Source: Acidimicrobiales bacterium
GTDB taxonomy: Bacteria; Actinomycetota; Acidimicrobiia; Acidimicrobiales; UBA8190
DNA: 64,000 nucleotides
Assembly: GCA_035531755.1 (NCBI GenBank)
Contig: DATKSK010000030.1
Coordinates: 117,101-181,100 of the forward strand
Direction: 5' to 3'
The translations under genes were made by a program, and so were the position numbers. Under the pieces are notes generated by a model. That model made no database searches. It was not told the DNA's origin and worked only from the letters and a program-made list of their open reading frames with translations. Positions 37,125 through 48,099 of this stretch are shown piece after piece. Within the stretch, counting starts at the first letter, position 1, and each line of letters opens with the position of its first letter.

Positions 37125-37415
37125 GTGGCACTCATGTGGAACCGCTCGGTCGAATGGGACGCGGACGACTGGCGCAAGCTGGCAGCCTGCCGGCACACCG
37201 AGCCTGACCTCTTCTTCCCCGTGGGCACCACCGGCCCGGCGATCGAGCAGATCGAGGCGGCCAAGCGGGTATGCCGGGCGTGCGAGGCCATCGAGCCGTG
37301 CCTGGAGTTCGCCCTCGCCACGAACCAGGAGTCGGGCATCTGGGGAGGCACCTCGGAGGAGGAGCGCCGCAAGCTCCGCAAGGCCTGGCTGGCCGCCCGT
37401 CGTCGAGCCTCCTAG
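37125..37415 (+). CDS. WhiB-family iron-sulfur transcriptional regulator (WhiB1/WblE-like)
   Basis: A 96-residue Wbl protein with four cluster ligands, Cys22, Cys50, Cys53 and Cys59 (AACRHTEPDLFFPVG; RVCRACEAIEPCLEFAL). The GIWGGTSEEERRKLRK segment is the G(V/I)WGG turn plus basic tail. The PDLFFPVGTTGPAIEQIEAA region resembles the WhiB1/WblE class rather than WhiB2 or WblA. Such proteins bind a [4Fe-4S] cluster, often sense NO or O2, and interact with the primary sigma factor. GGAGGAGG precedes GTG 37125 by five bases. A CRP-like site precedes it and a hairpin follows. Confidence 0.94.
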   Translation: MALMWNRSVEWDADDWRKLAACRHTEPDLFFPVGTTGPAIEQIEAAKRVCRACEAIEPCLEFALATNQESGIWGGTSEEERRKLRKAWLAARRRAS

Positions 37416-37453
37416 CCGCTCCCCCGCACACCGGTCGCCCCCGATCACCGACC

Positions 37454-37479
37454 CGGCCCCGGAGATCCCTCCGGGGCCG
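37454..37479 (+). terminator. Hairpin terminator downstream of whiB
   Basis: A perfect 11-bp stem (37454-37464 with 37469-37479) around loop ATCC lies 38 bases after the whiB stop, separating it from the kinase gene. Confidence 0.65.
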
Positions 37480-37593
37480 TTGCGCGTCCCGTCACCCGTC
37501 GCGGGCGTGTCCCGGCGAGCCGGGGGATATCCTCGTTCCCGAGGCGGGACGCAATTCTTCTTCCCTCTCACTGCCTCGGCGAGAGGTGCCGCC

Positions 37594-40446
<2,853 letters not shown>

Positions 40447-40639
40447 ACGTCGACCAGAGGTCGCAGGGCACGCAGGTGCCCACGAGCCCGGGGTGGGCGT
40501 CGCCCCGTCACCCGGGGTGGACGACGTCGGGGCAGAGCCCCGCGACCCGCGCCCGGGTCGACAACGACAACAATGCACGTGCGGTGGTGGGGGGCAGCAC
40601 GACCGGTAGGCGGGCGCAGGACGACCCGGAGGTAGGTCC

Positions 40640-41347
40640 GTGACTTTGACCGACGAAGACCACATGGTGCTCGTGGCCGAGGACGACTCGGCCAGCCGCA
40701 CCGCGACCAGGCTCTTCCTGCAACGGGTGGGGTACCGCGTCGGCGAGGCCACCGACGGGCCTGCCACGCTGCGCGAGGCGAGCCTCGGCCGCTACGACCT
40801 GGTCCTGCTCGACCTCGGGCTCCCCGGTCTCGACGGCGAGGAGGTGCTCGCCCGGCTGCGTCGCGACAGCGCGCTGCCGGTCATCGTCCTGACCGGTCGC
40901 TCCGAGGAGTCCGAACGCGTCCGCGTCCTCAACCTCGGCGCCGACGACTACGTCGTCAAGCCGTGCTCGCTCCCCGAGCTCGAAGCCCGCATCCGGGCGG
41001 TGCTGCGCCGCGGCCAGCCGACGCAGCCGGCGAACCGCATCGAGCACGACGGCCTCGTGATCGACCGGGCCGCGCACCGCGTCGAGGTGGACGGCCGCGG
41101 CGTCGACCTCACGCCCAAGGAGTTCGACCTCCTGGTGTTCCTGGCGGCGACCCCCGAGCAGGTCTTCACACGCGAGGAACTGCTCGAGCACGTCTGGGGC
41201 TCGACCCAGGAGTGGCAGGACCCGGCCACGGTCACCGAGCACGTCCGCAGGCTCCGGCTCAAGCTCGAGCCCGACCCGGCGACGCCGCGCTGGCTGCACA
41301 CGGTGCGGGGAATCGGCTACCGCTTCTCGGTGATGGCCGGGGACTGA
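40640..41347 (+). CDS. OmpR-family response regulator
   Basis: A 235-residue regulator with a receiver domain (acidic pair in LVAEDDSAS, phosphoacceptor Asp58 in LVLLDLGLPGLDG, Lys in DDYVVKPCSLPE) and a C-terminal winged helix (VDLTPKEFDLLVFLAATPEQ, VTEHVRRLRLKLE, TVRGIGYRFS). GTG 40640 has GGAGG nine bases upstream. It is likely phosphorylated by the hybrid kinase just upstream. Targets are unknown. It converges on the anti-sigma-like gene. Confidence 0.94.
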   Translation: MTLTDEDHMVLVAEDDSASRTATRLFLQRVGYRVGEATDGPATLREASLGRYDLVLLDLGLPGLDGEEVLARLRRDSALPVIVLTGRSEESERVRVLNLGADDYVVKPCSLPELEARIRAVLRRGQPTQPANRIEHDGLVIDRAAHRVEVDGRGVDLTPKEFDLLVFLAATPEQVFTREELLEHVWGSTQEWQDPATVTEHVRRLRLKLEPDPATPRWLHTVRGIGYRFSVMAGD

Positions 41348-41376
41348 GGCTGCGGCCCAGCCGTCGACGGCTGGGC

Positions 41377-42744
41377 CTACGGGGCCGTCGTCGACGACGG
41401 CTGCGGGCAGACGACGATCGGGGACACCGAGCCCGAGGACACCGAGCCCGAGGACGCCGAGCCAGAGGACGCCGAGCCCGAGGACGTGCCGCCCGGGATC
41501 GTGCTGCCCGTGCCGCCCGGGACCGCCGTGCCCGGCGCCACCGAGTGGAGCGGGACGGGGACCGGTGTGGGCGTCGGGGTCGGGGTCGGGGGCGGGGTTT
41601 GCGGTAGGCCCGCGGTCGCCACGGTCCCACCGTCGGCACCGAGGAGGTCGAGGGTGCCGCGCACGTCGTACGGGCCCGTGCCCGTCGACGCCGTCGCCGC
41701 GCTGACGCGGTGCGCCACGACGGCGATGCCGTCGACGGGCGCCATCTGGTCGACCGAGCCGTCGGCGAAGGTCATCCGGACCGACGCCACGTCGCTGCCG
41801 ACCTCGACGGCCACCCACCACACCGGATCGCCCTCGACCACGCCGAACGCCCCGGCCGACAGTTGCTGCGGCTCCTGTGCGGCGTTGCCGCCGCCTGTCG
41901 GCGCCGTGGTCGTGGTCACGGGAGGCACGATCGTGGTCACGGGAGGCAGGATCGACCCGGGCACGGTCACCGGCTCGGGTGCGGTCTCGGCCGGCCCCGT
42001 GGAGGTGCCCCCGGCCGAACCGGACGCCGCTCCGATCCCCGTCCCGGCGCCGGCGGCCGGCGACCCGACGCAGACGGGCGACGAGACGACCCCCTGTCCC
42101 ACGGCGCTGTCGTCGGAGAGCTCGATGCTGAACGAGGGCCCGACCGACACGTAGGGCGACACCTCGGTGGTCGTCGTCCCGGTGGATCCGGGCGAGCCCG
42201 GGGACACGGGCAGGTTCGGGGCCAGCGTCGTCGCCGGCGACGGGTCGGTCGAGCCTCCCGCGACGGGTGCCGACGGGGAGGGCACGCACGGGGATCCCGA
42301 CGGGGCGAGGCGGTAGACGCGCACGGTCACGCCGTCGGCGGTGGTCCGGCTGAAGACCTTGGTGGCCGAGCCCACCTCGCCGCCGGTGCCCGCGCCGCCC
42401 GGGCAGATCGTGGCCGTGCCCGGCGCCGCGACGGAGGGCGATGCCTTCCCGCCCACCACCGTGGTGGAGGAGACGGGGCCGGCGCCGGCGCGCGACGCCG
42501 TGGTCCCGGTGGAGGCGGCCGCCTCGCCGAAGTACCCACCGGCCGCCCCGACCACCAGGGCCAGCGCCGCGGCCCCGGCCAGCAGCCGCTGGCGTCGGCG
42601 CGTGGCCGCCGCCAGCCGGCCTGCCAGGTCCCCCCAGTTGGCGGCGGTCACGGGCGTGCCGCCGGCGCGCTGCGCCAACGCCTGGCGCAGGCGGGCCTCG
42701 ATGTCGGGAGCCCCCGACGGTGTCATCGCCGTGTCATCGTCCAT
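41377..42744 (-). CDS. Putative membrane anti-sigma factor partner of SigE-family sigma
   Basis: A 455-residue protein whose gene overlaps the sigma gene by 11 bp. A short cytoplasmic N-terminus (DIEARLRQALAQRAGGTPVT) precedes one membrane helix (about residues 54-74, LLAGAAALALVVGAAGGYFG). The large extracytoplasmic part is Thr/Pro/Ser-rich with a possible folded domain near residues 290-370 (PVWWVAVEVGSDVASVRMTF). It ends in SSGSASSGSASSGSVSSGSV from a 15-bp repeat. The layout is that of actinobacterial SigE-family partners, but no classical zinc-type anti-sigma motif is visible, so the role rests on position. Confidence 0.7.
   Translation of the reverse strand: MDDDTAMTPSGAPDIEARLRQALAQRAGGTPVTAANWGDLAGRLAAATRRRQRLLAGAAALALVVGAAGGYFGEAAASTGTTASRAGAGPVSSTTVVGGKASPSVAAPGTATICPGGAGTGGEVGSATKVFSRTTADGVTVRVYRLAPSGSPCVPSPSAPVAGGSTDPSPATTLAPNLPVSPGSPGSTGTTTTEVSPYVSVGPSFSIELSDDSAVGQGVVSSPVCVGSPAAGAGTGIGAASGSAGGTSTGPAETAPEPVTVPGSILPPVTTIVPPVTTTTAPTGGGNAAQEPQQLSAGAFGVVEGDPVWWVAVEVGSDVASVRMTFADGSVDQMAPVDGIAVVAHRVSAATASTGTGPYDVRGTLDLLGADGGTVATAGLPQTPPPTPTPTPTPVPVPLHSVAPGTAVPGGTGSTIPGGTSSGSASSGSASSGSVSSGSVSPIVVCPQPSSTTAP
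41423..41482. repeat. 15-bp tandem repeat (4 copies) inside coding region
   Basis: Four 15-bp units encode the Ser-Gly-Ser-(Ala/Val)-Ser tail of the anti-sigma-like protein. Confidence 0.9.
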
Positions 42745-43453
42745 CGTCAACCACTCCTCGCAAGCGCTCGAGCCCACGGTGCACGAGCGACGCCACCGTG
42801 CCGGGACGGCACCCGAGCGCCACCGCGATCTCGGCGTCGGGCAGGTCCGCGTAGTACCGGAGCACGAGTGCCGCCCGCTGCCGGTACGGGAGCGTGCCCA
42901 GGGCCGCGCCCAGGACCCCGGCGTCGTCGGCCCGGGCCTGCTCGGCCTCGGCGGCGGCGGCCTCGGGGTCGCCGGCCGCCCCCGAGCCGCGGCGGTGCGG
43001 CGGCAGGTGGTGGTCCTCCCCGGGCGGGCGCGGGCGCTCGCGCCAGGCCCGGCGGTGGTGCGAGCGGCAGGCGTTCACGACCGAGCGGTGGAGGTAGGCG
43101 CGCGGGTCGCGGACGCCGTCCCAGCGGCGGTGCAGGTGGACGAAGGCGTCCTGGACCAGGTCCTCGGCCGTCTCGGGTGAGTCGACGAGGACGCGGGCGA
43201 GGCGCACCATGTCGGCGAACGACCCCAGGTACAGGTCGCCGAAGGCGCAAGCCACGGGGGCGTCGCCACGACCCGGGGCCGCCGCCGCCGTCCCCGGCGT
43301 CCCGGACCCATCGCGGTCGTGCTCCCCCGGGCCGGGGCGGACGCCGGTGCGGGGTGCGGGGCCCGGCCCCGGATCGGGGGACGACGCGGGCCCGGCTCCG
43401 GACCCGGTCACGACGACCCCGCCGAACCCTGCCGTCGCGCCGTGAGGTGCCAT
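42734..43453 (-). CDS. SigE-family ECF RNA polymerase sigma factor
   Basis: A 239-residue ECF sigma factor. After a disordered N-terminal stretch of about 65 residues, sigma region 2 reads FADMVRLARVLVDSPETAED and LVQDAFVHLHRRWDGVRDPR, and region 4 reads LPYRQRAALVLRYYADLPDA with the helix-turn-helix GCRPGTVASLVHRGLERLR. The Gly/Pro-rich N-terminal extension is longer than usual. ATG 43453 is the likely start. The anti-sigma-like gene overlaps its 3' end, and the PdtaS-like kinase lies just upstream in the same direction. Confidence 0.92.
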   Translation of the reverse strand: MAPHGATAGFGGVVVTGSGAGPASSPDPGPGPAPRTGVRPGPGEHDRDGSGTPGTAAAAPGRGDAPVACAFGDLYLGSFADMVRLARVLVDSPETAEDLVQDAFVHLHRRWDGVRDPRAYLHRSVVNACRSHHRRAWRERPRPPGEDHHLPPHRRGSGAAGDPEAAAAEAEQARADDAGVLGAALGTLPYRQRAALVLRYYADLPDAEIAVALGCRPGTVASLVHRGLERLRGVVDDGR

Positions 43454-43505
43454 CGCCTGGTCAGACGCACGACGGGGCGCGAACCTTGCACCGTCACCCG
43501 ATTCC

Positions 43506-45098
43506 TCAGGGCGCGGGGCTGCCGCCGGCGGGGTCCCGGACGGGGAGCACGATCGTGACGAGGGTGCCGAGCGTGCTCTGCATGGAGATCGAGCCGTCGA
43601 GCTGGCTGGTGACGAGGTCGCGCACGATCGAGAGCCCCAGGCTGGTCGTGCGGTCGATGTCGAAGCCCGGCGGCAGGCCGCACCCGTCGTCACGGACCTG
43701 CAGCGTCAGGTGCTCGCCGTCGTTTACGAGCACGAGGTCCACGTGCCCGATCGCCTCCGGCCCGGTGTCGCCGGGGCCCGGCGCGGCGCCTGCGCCGTCG
43801 GTGGCGTCGGCGTCCGCCCCGATCGACGGGAACGCGTGCTCCACCGCGTTCTGGAGGAGCTCCGCCAGCACGACGGCGAGCGGCGTGGCGACGTCGGCGG
43901 CCACCTCCCCCACGTCCCCGGTGACCCGGATGACGATGTCGCCCTGTGAGACCACCGAGTCCTCCGCCATCCGCACCAGCGATCCCACGATCTCGTCGAA
44001 GGGGACCTGGTCGCCGGGCTCGCGCGACAAGATCTCGTGGACGAGGGCGATCGACCGGACCCGTCGTTCGGCCTCGCGCAGCTCCTCCTGGCCCTTGCCG
44101 GGCTCGAGCCGTCGCGCCTGCAACCGCAGGAGGGACGAAATGGTCTGCAGGTTGTTCTTCACCCGGTGGTGCACCTCGCGGATGGCGGCATCCTTCGACA
44201 GCAGCAGCCGGTCGAGGCGGCGCAGGTCCGTGACGTCGCGCAACAGCACCATGGCGCCCGTCACGGTCCCCTGCTCGAGCAGCGGGGTGCACTGCAGCAT
44301 CACGATGACGTCCGGCCGCCGCTCCACCTCCTCGGTGACGGGGCACCCGGCGCGCAAGGCGTAGTCGACGGCGGTGTCGTCGATGCCGAGATCCGACAGG
44401 CGGCGACCCTCGACCACGTCGGTCACGCCCATGCGGTGCAATGCGCTCATGGCGTTCGGTGACGTGTAGCGCACGAAGCCGTCGGGGTCGATGAGCACGA
44501 GCCCATCCCCGACACGTGGAGCGTCCTCGGTGGTGTACTCCTCGCCCGCGAACGGGAAGTCCCCGGCGGCCACCATGCCCGCCAGCCGCGTGTACAGGTC
44601 GCGGTAGACGCGCTCGAGGCGCCCCGGGCGCCGGTCCTCGAGGGGGGCCACGCGCACGACGACGGCGATGGGGTCGCCGCCGTGGCGCACGGGGATGCAC
44701 TCGAGCTGGGCGGTGTCGGGCACGGCGGGAACCTCCCCGGTGTCCCGCGAGTCGGGGTCGGCCGACGTCAGGCGGGCGTGCACGGGGACCGGGATGACGG
44801 CGAACCCCGACGCCACGGAGCCGCTCGCCATCGACTCGCCCACCACGGGCCAGTCGGCGGCCTCGACCATCTGGCCCACCAGGTCCGCCCGCAGGAGGGT
44901 CGCCCACGTGGTGGGGCGGATCTGGCCCAGGACCACGAGCCGGGCGCCGTCCGTGCCCGCCACGGGCGCCACCAGCAGCAGGTCCGAGAACGACAGGTCG
45001 GAGAGCACGCCCCACGACCCCAGCAGCCGCTGCAGGTGGGCCAGGCTGCCGGCATCGAGCCCGGTGTGCCGTGCGGCCGCCTCGCCGGGCGTCGTCAT
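43506..45098 (-). CDS. PdtaS-like sensor histidine kinase (HisKA_2 type)
   Basis: A 530-residue soluble kinase. The N-terminal 300 residues resemble the GAF-like plus PAS sensory part of PdtaS (DLSFSDLLLVAPVAGTDG; DGLVLIDPDGFVRYTSPNAM). The HisKA_2 dimerisation helix is IREVHHRVKNNLQTISSLLR, followed by a HATPase domain (AELLQNAVEHAFP; VRDDGCGLPPG; LGLSIVRDLV). No membrane segment is present. PdtaS normally acts on an ANTAR regulator (PdtaR); none is nearby, and a sigma gene lies 52 bp downstream instead. ATG 45098 shares one base with the PHP stop. Confidence 0.9.
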   Translation of the reverse strand: MTTPGEAAARHTGLDAGSLAHLQRLLGSWGVLSDLSFSDLLLVAPVAGTDGARLVVLGQIRPTTWATLLRADLVGQMVEAADWPVVGESMASGSVASGFAVIPVPVHARLTSADPDSRDTGEVPAVPDTAQLECIPVRHGGDPIAVVVRVAPLEDRRPGRLERVYRDLYTRLAGMVAAGDFPFAGEEYTTEDAPRVGDGLVLIDPDGFVRYTSPNAMSALHRMGVTDVVEGRRLSDLGIDDTAVDYALRAGCPVTEEVERRPDVIVMLQCTPLLEQGTVTGAMVLLRDVTDLRRLDRLLLSKDAAIREVHHRVKNNLQTISSLLRLQARRLEPGKGQEELREAERRVRSIALVHEILSREPGDQVPFDEIVGSLVRMAEDSVVSQGDIVIRVTGDVGEVAADVATPLAVVLAELLQNAVEHAFPSIGADADATDGAGAAPGPGDTGPEAIGHVDLVLVNDGEHLTLQVRDDGCGLPPGFDIDRTTSLGLSIVRDLVTSQLDGSISMQSTLGTLVTIVLPVRDPAGGSPAP

Positions 45099-45985
45099 CA
45101 CGATTCGAGGGCGGGCGACGCCACGGGGACGTCGACCCCGCGCCGGGCGCGGAACGCCCGCAGCGTCGACACGTGGAGGCGGTCGAGCATGGCGGCGAGC
45201 TCGGCGGACCGGTCCGCCACGTCGGCGAGGCGATGGGCGTCCGACGCCGTGGTCAGCGGGACCCCTCGTGCCACGAACCGCTCGAGCAGCTGCGGGGCGG
45301 GGTACGCCTCGGCCACGGGCTTGCGCCAACCCGCCGACGACACCTCGGCGGCCATGCCCGACGTCACGGCCGCCTCGACGAGCCGGTCCCAACACTCCTC
45401 GGGGGCGACGGGCCGGTGGCCGGTGACCTTGATCAGGTCCGGGTGGGCGAGCACGTCGCACGTGGCGGTGGCGGCCAGTTCCTCGATCGCCGCCGCATAG
45501 GCGCCCCAGGCGGCATCGACGTCACGTGTCGACCACTGCGCCATGGACACGGGGTCGCCGAGGTCGTCGAACCGCCACACGCCGATCCAGTGGACCGACC
45601 CGAGCAGGACGTCGAACGGGTACCCGGCGAGCAGTGCGGCCACATCGTCCATGCGGCCGCGGTAGTAGTCCACCTCGAGCCCGAGTACCACGGGGAGGCC
45701 GGCGTCCTTGGCCGCCAGCACGCACTCGACATAGGCGTCGAGGTCGGCGCGGGCATGGTCGTCCCAGTACGCCGCCATCGACGCCCGCAGGGCCTCGTCG
45801 GGCTCGTCGTCCCAGAAGCCGCGCAGCAGCCGGTCCGCCTGCGAGAACCGGAAGAGGTGCTCCGTGAGGGCGATCTCCCCCACGCCGACCGACCGGGCCC
45901 GCTCGCAGTAGTCGGCCACCTGCTCGAGTGTGGGCGCGGTGTCGCGCTGGCCGTGGGGCCACAGATGGAGGTGGTAATCGAGCAT
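45098..45985 (-). CDS. PHP-domain phosphoesterase, histidinol-phosphatase-like
   Basis: A 295-residue PHP metal-dependent phosphoesterase. Metal-site motifs are LDYHLHLWPHG, ALTEHLFRFSQAD, LGLEVDYYRGRM, LLGSVHWIGVW, VLAHPDLIKV and TTASDAHRLADV, matching the HisK/HisJ branch. Whether it acts in histidine synthesis is doubtful because no his gene is nearby and it is coupled to a sensor kinase (one-base stop/start overlap). An alternative is hydrolysis of a small phosphorylated signal, which is only an inference. Confidence 0.87.
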   Translation of the reverse strand: MLDYHLHLWPHGQRDTAPTLEQVADYCERARSVGVGEIALTEHLFRFSQADRLLRGFWDDEPDEALRASMAAYWDDHARADLDAYVECVLAAKDAGLPVVLGLEVDYYRGRMDDVAALLAGYPFDVLLGSVHWIGVWRFDDLGDPVSMAQWSTRDVDAAWGAYAAAIEELAATATCDVLAHPDLIKVTGHRPVAPEECWDRLVEAAVTSGMAAEVSSAGWRKPVAEAYPAPQLLERFVARGVPLTTASDAHRLADVADRSAELAAMLDRLHVSTLRAFRARRGVDVPVASPALES

Positions 45986-46026
45986 CGGATCGGGATCGGG
46001 ATCGGGCTCGGGCTCGGGCGCGGGCT
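45986..46026. repeat. Hexanucleotide repeat upstream of PHP gene
   Basis: Imperfect 6-bp units (ATCGGG then CTCGGG) fill the 42-bp gap between the methyltransferase stop and the PHP ATG, where a ribosome binding site would be expected. Confidence 0.8.
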
Positions 46027-46027
46027 G

Positions 46028-46693
46028 TCAGGCGCCGGTCGGTGGCGTGTCGTCGGCCCGGCGGACGAGGGTCACGCCGTCGCGCACGGTGAGCTGCACG
46101 CACACCACGCGGGGGTCGGCCGCCACGGCGTCGTTGAACGCCCGCAGGGCGACGGTGTCCGTCGAAGTGTCACCCTCGTCCACGACACGCCCGCTCCAGA
46201 GGGTGTTGTCGGCGGCGATGATCCCGCCGGGGGCGAGCTTCGGCAGGACGGCCTGGTAGTAGGCGAGGTAGTTGGACTTGTCGGCGTCGATGAAGACCAG
46301 TCCGAAGGGCCCCGCGAGGCGCTCGACGGTCTGCAGTGCCGGCCCTTCCACGACCTCGATGCGATCCGCGTAGGGGCTCGACGCGATGTGCGACCGCGCC
46401 GCAGCGGCGTGGACGGGGCTGAGCTCGCACGTCGTGATGCGGCCCCCGGGAGGCAGGCCGGCGGCCATCGACAGCGAGGAGTAGCCGCTGTATGTCCCGA
46501 TCTCCAGCACCCAGTGCGGCCGCAGCGCGTACACCAGCATCTCGAGGAACCTGCCTTCGAGCGCGCCCACCATCATCTGGGGGGAAGGCAGGGTGGCGCG
46601 AGTCTCCTCGGCGAGCGCGGCGAGGTGGGCCGGCGGGGGTGTGGTGTGCGCGTGCGCGTAGGCCTCGAGCACGGGGTCTGCGATGTCGGTCAT
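46028..46693 (-). CDS. Class I SAM-dependent O-methyltransferase (COMT/CCoAMT-like)
   Basis: A 221-residue O-methyltransferase of the caffeoyl-CoA/catechol type. SAM-binding motif I is VLEIGTYSGYSSLSMAAGLP; the metal-binding region includes FIDADKSNYLAYYQAVLPKL and IIAADNTLWSGRV with Asp/Asn ligands. Members methylate catechol-like hydroxyls with Mg2+. The Shine-Dalgarno CGGAGG precedes ATG 46693 by six bases. It starts the run methyltransferase-PHP-kinase-sigma-anti-sigma on the minus strand, though co-transcription across the 42-bp repeat gap is unproven. Confidence 0.92.
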   Translation of the reverse strand: MTDIADPVLEAYAHAHTTPPPAHLAALAEETRATLPSPQMMVGALEGRFLEMLVYALRPHWVLEIGTYSGYSSLSMAAGLPPGGRITTCELSPVHAAAARSHIASSPYADRIEVVEGPALQTVERLAGPFGLVFIDADKSNYLAYYQAVLPKLAPGGIIAADNTLWSGRVVDEGDTSTDTVALRAFNDAVAADPRVVCVQLTVRDGVTLVRRADDTPPTGA

Positions 46694-46793
46694 GTCGTCC
46701 TCCGGGCGCATCGTAGGCCCCCGGAGCGGGGCGGCGGCGCGGAGGCGGCGCGGAGGCGGCGCGGAGGCGGCGCGGGCGGCGGCGCGAGCGGCG

Positions 46794-47633
46794 CTAGGAG
46801 GGCACCAGCGGTCGCACGAGGCGCATGACGTCGTCGAGCGCACGCATGTAGGCGTAGTGCGCGGCGGGGGTCCCGTCCCGTGCCGCCACCGCGTAGGTGG
46901 CATGGAGCCAGCGGTGGGCGGCAGCGTTGTCGTCCTCGGCGCCGACCCCCTCTTCCCGGTCGATCTCGCCCAGCAGCTCGTACAGACAGGCGGCATCGAG
47001 GCGGGCGAAGTCCCGCACGATCCGCTCCAGATCCCGGTCCTCCCCGGCGACGCTGGCGACGTCGGCGAATTCGATCTGACCGGCCGCGCCGTCGGGACCG
47101 GCCGCACCGTCGGGACCGACGGAATCGGCGAGACCGACGGAATCGTCGGGACCGACGGAATCGTCGGAGCCGGCCTGCCCGCCGCCCCGGAGGCGTCGGC
47201 ACCGTGACCACCGGTCCTCGTAGCCGAGCACCAGGATGGCGCCGACCCGGCCGAAACGCTGTACCACCGCGGCGCGTGCCGTCGGCGAGGCGTCGGGGTC
47301 GCCCAACAGGGTCAGCGCAGTGGCGACATCGGCGATCATGTGCTCGGCACGCAGACCGAGCTGTTCGGCGTCCTCACTCGCCATCGCCTGCCGGAGCAAT
47401 TCGGTGGCACGCCGGTGGCGGCTCGCCGCCCGTCGCCCGCACCCCGCGCGCGGCGTCACCGGCTGACGCACGCCCGACCTGTCGAGGGCGTCCTCGAGCT
47501 CGTCGTCGCGCTCACCGGGAGTCGGGCACGGATGGCCCGCCCGGCACCATGGGACGCCGGGGCCCACGCGGTTGGCGCAGGGCCGACCGGTAGTCGTGAA
47601 CGCAAAGCCGCACGCTCTCGCCGTCGTCACCAT
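46794..47633 (-). CDS. Uncharacterised protein with N-terminal Cys/His motif
   Basis: A 279-residue protein not assignable to a named family. The N-terminus has C8-x10-C19-x10-C30-x3-H34 (RACGFAFTTTGRPC then PWCRAGHP), similar to small zinc-knuckle segments ending in CxxH in some DNA-associated proteins. The middle is helical, and an in-frame 18-bp repeat (five units) gives SVGPDDSVGLADSVGPDGAA. The C-terminal 100 residues are helical and acidic (DFARLDAACLYELLGEIDRE). ATG 47633 is the start adjacent to the Cys motif. Function unknown. Confidence 0.65.
   Translation of the reverse strand: MVTTARACGFAFTTTGRPCANRVGPGVPWCRAGHPCPTPGERDDELEDALDRSGVRQPVTPRAGCGRRAASRHRRATELLRQAMASEDAEQLGLRAEHMIADVATALTLLGDPDASPTARAAVVQRFGRVGAILVLGYEDRWSRCRRLRGGGQAGSDDSVGPDDSVGLADSVGPDGAAGPDGAAGQIEFADVASVAGEDRDLERIVRDFARLDAACLYELLGEIDREEGVGAEDDNAAAHRWLHATYAVAARDGTPAAHYAYMRALDDVMRLVRPLVPS
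47079..47168. repeat. 18-bp imperfect tandem repeat (about 5 copies) inside coding region
   Basis: About five 18-bp units encode the Asp-Ser-Val-Gly-Pro repeats of the uncharacterised protein. Bounds are approximate. Confidence 0.75.
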
Positions 47634-48099
47634 GGCCGTGCCGGGTCGAGCCCCTCTCGTCCGCCTCGCTTCCGCTTCCTCACGCCATGATGTCGGCATC
47701 GACGGTGCCGGACTTCATCGCGGACTGCACAATCCTCCGGCACCGTCCACGACGCAACGACGGGCCCACCCGTGGGCCGGACGCCGTCGCACACGACGAC
47801 ACCCCTGGAAGCCCCGAGCCCTCGGTGGTGCACGCCTCAGGACGGCGTTCGGGCGCGCCACCCCCCGGCGGCGCTCGGTGCGGAGTACCCCCCGTGCACC
47901 AGGCTGATCGGGCGAGCCCCGGCCAGCGTCCGCATGCGACGCCGCGCGGACAGGCCCTGCCCGCGCCCCGCCGGCGTGCGCTTGCTCCCGCGAGCGTCGG
48001 GGCCGGGCCGCCGGGTGCCTGAGTTCTTTGGGCCCGTGTGCACCGGCGCGAAGGCCCAAAGAACTAAGGCGCGGGTCGGCGGCGGCCGATGGACTCCTG
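47634..48099. other. Intergenic region with inverted repeat before PAS-GGDEF gene
   Basis: This 466-bp interval separates divergent genes. Overlapping short frames are present but none has convincing coding character. The only clear element is the inverted repeat at 48022-48065. Confidence 0.6.
48022..48065. promoter_or_regulatory. 13-bp perfect inverted repeat upstream of PAS-GGDEF gene
   Basis: AGTTCTTTGGGCC (48022-48034) and its exact complement (48053-48065) flank an 18-base spacer, ending 34 bases before ATG 48100. The arms are much more A/T-rich than their surroundings. It could be an operator or an RNA hairpin. Confidence 0.6.

Noticed and set aside
45098..45985. Firm assignment of the PHP protein as HisK of histidine biosynthesis
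   Set aside because: Motifs fit the branch, but there is no his gene nearby and the gene is coupled to a sensor kinase.
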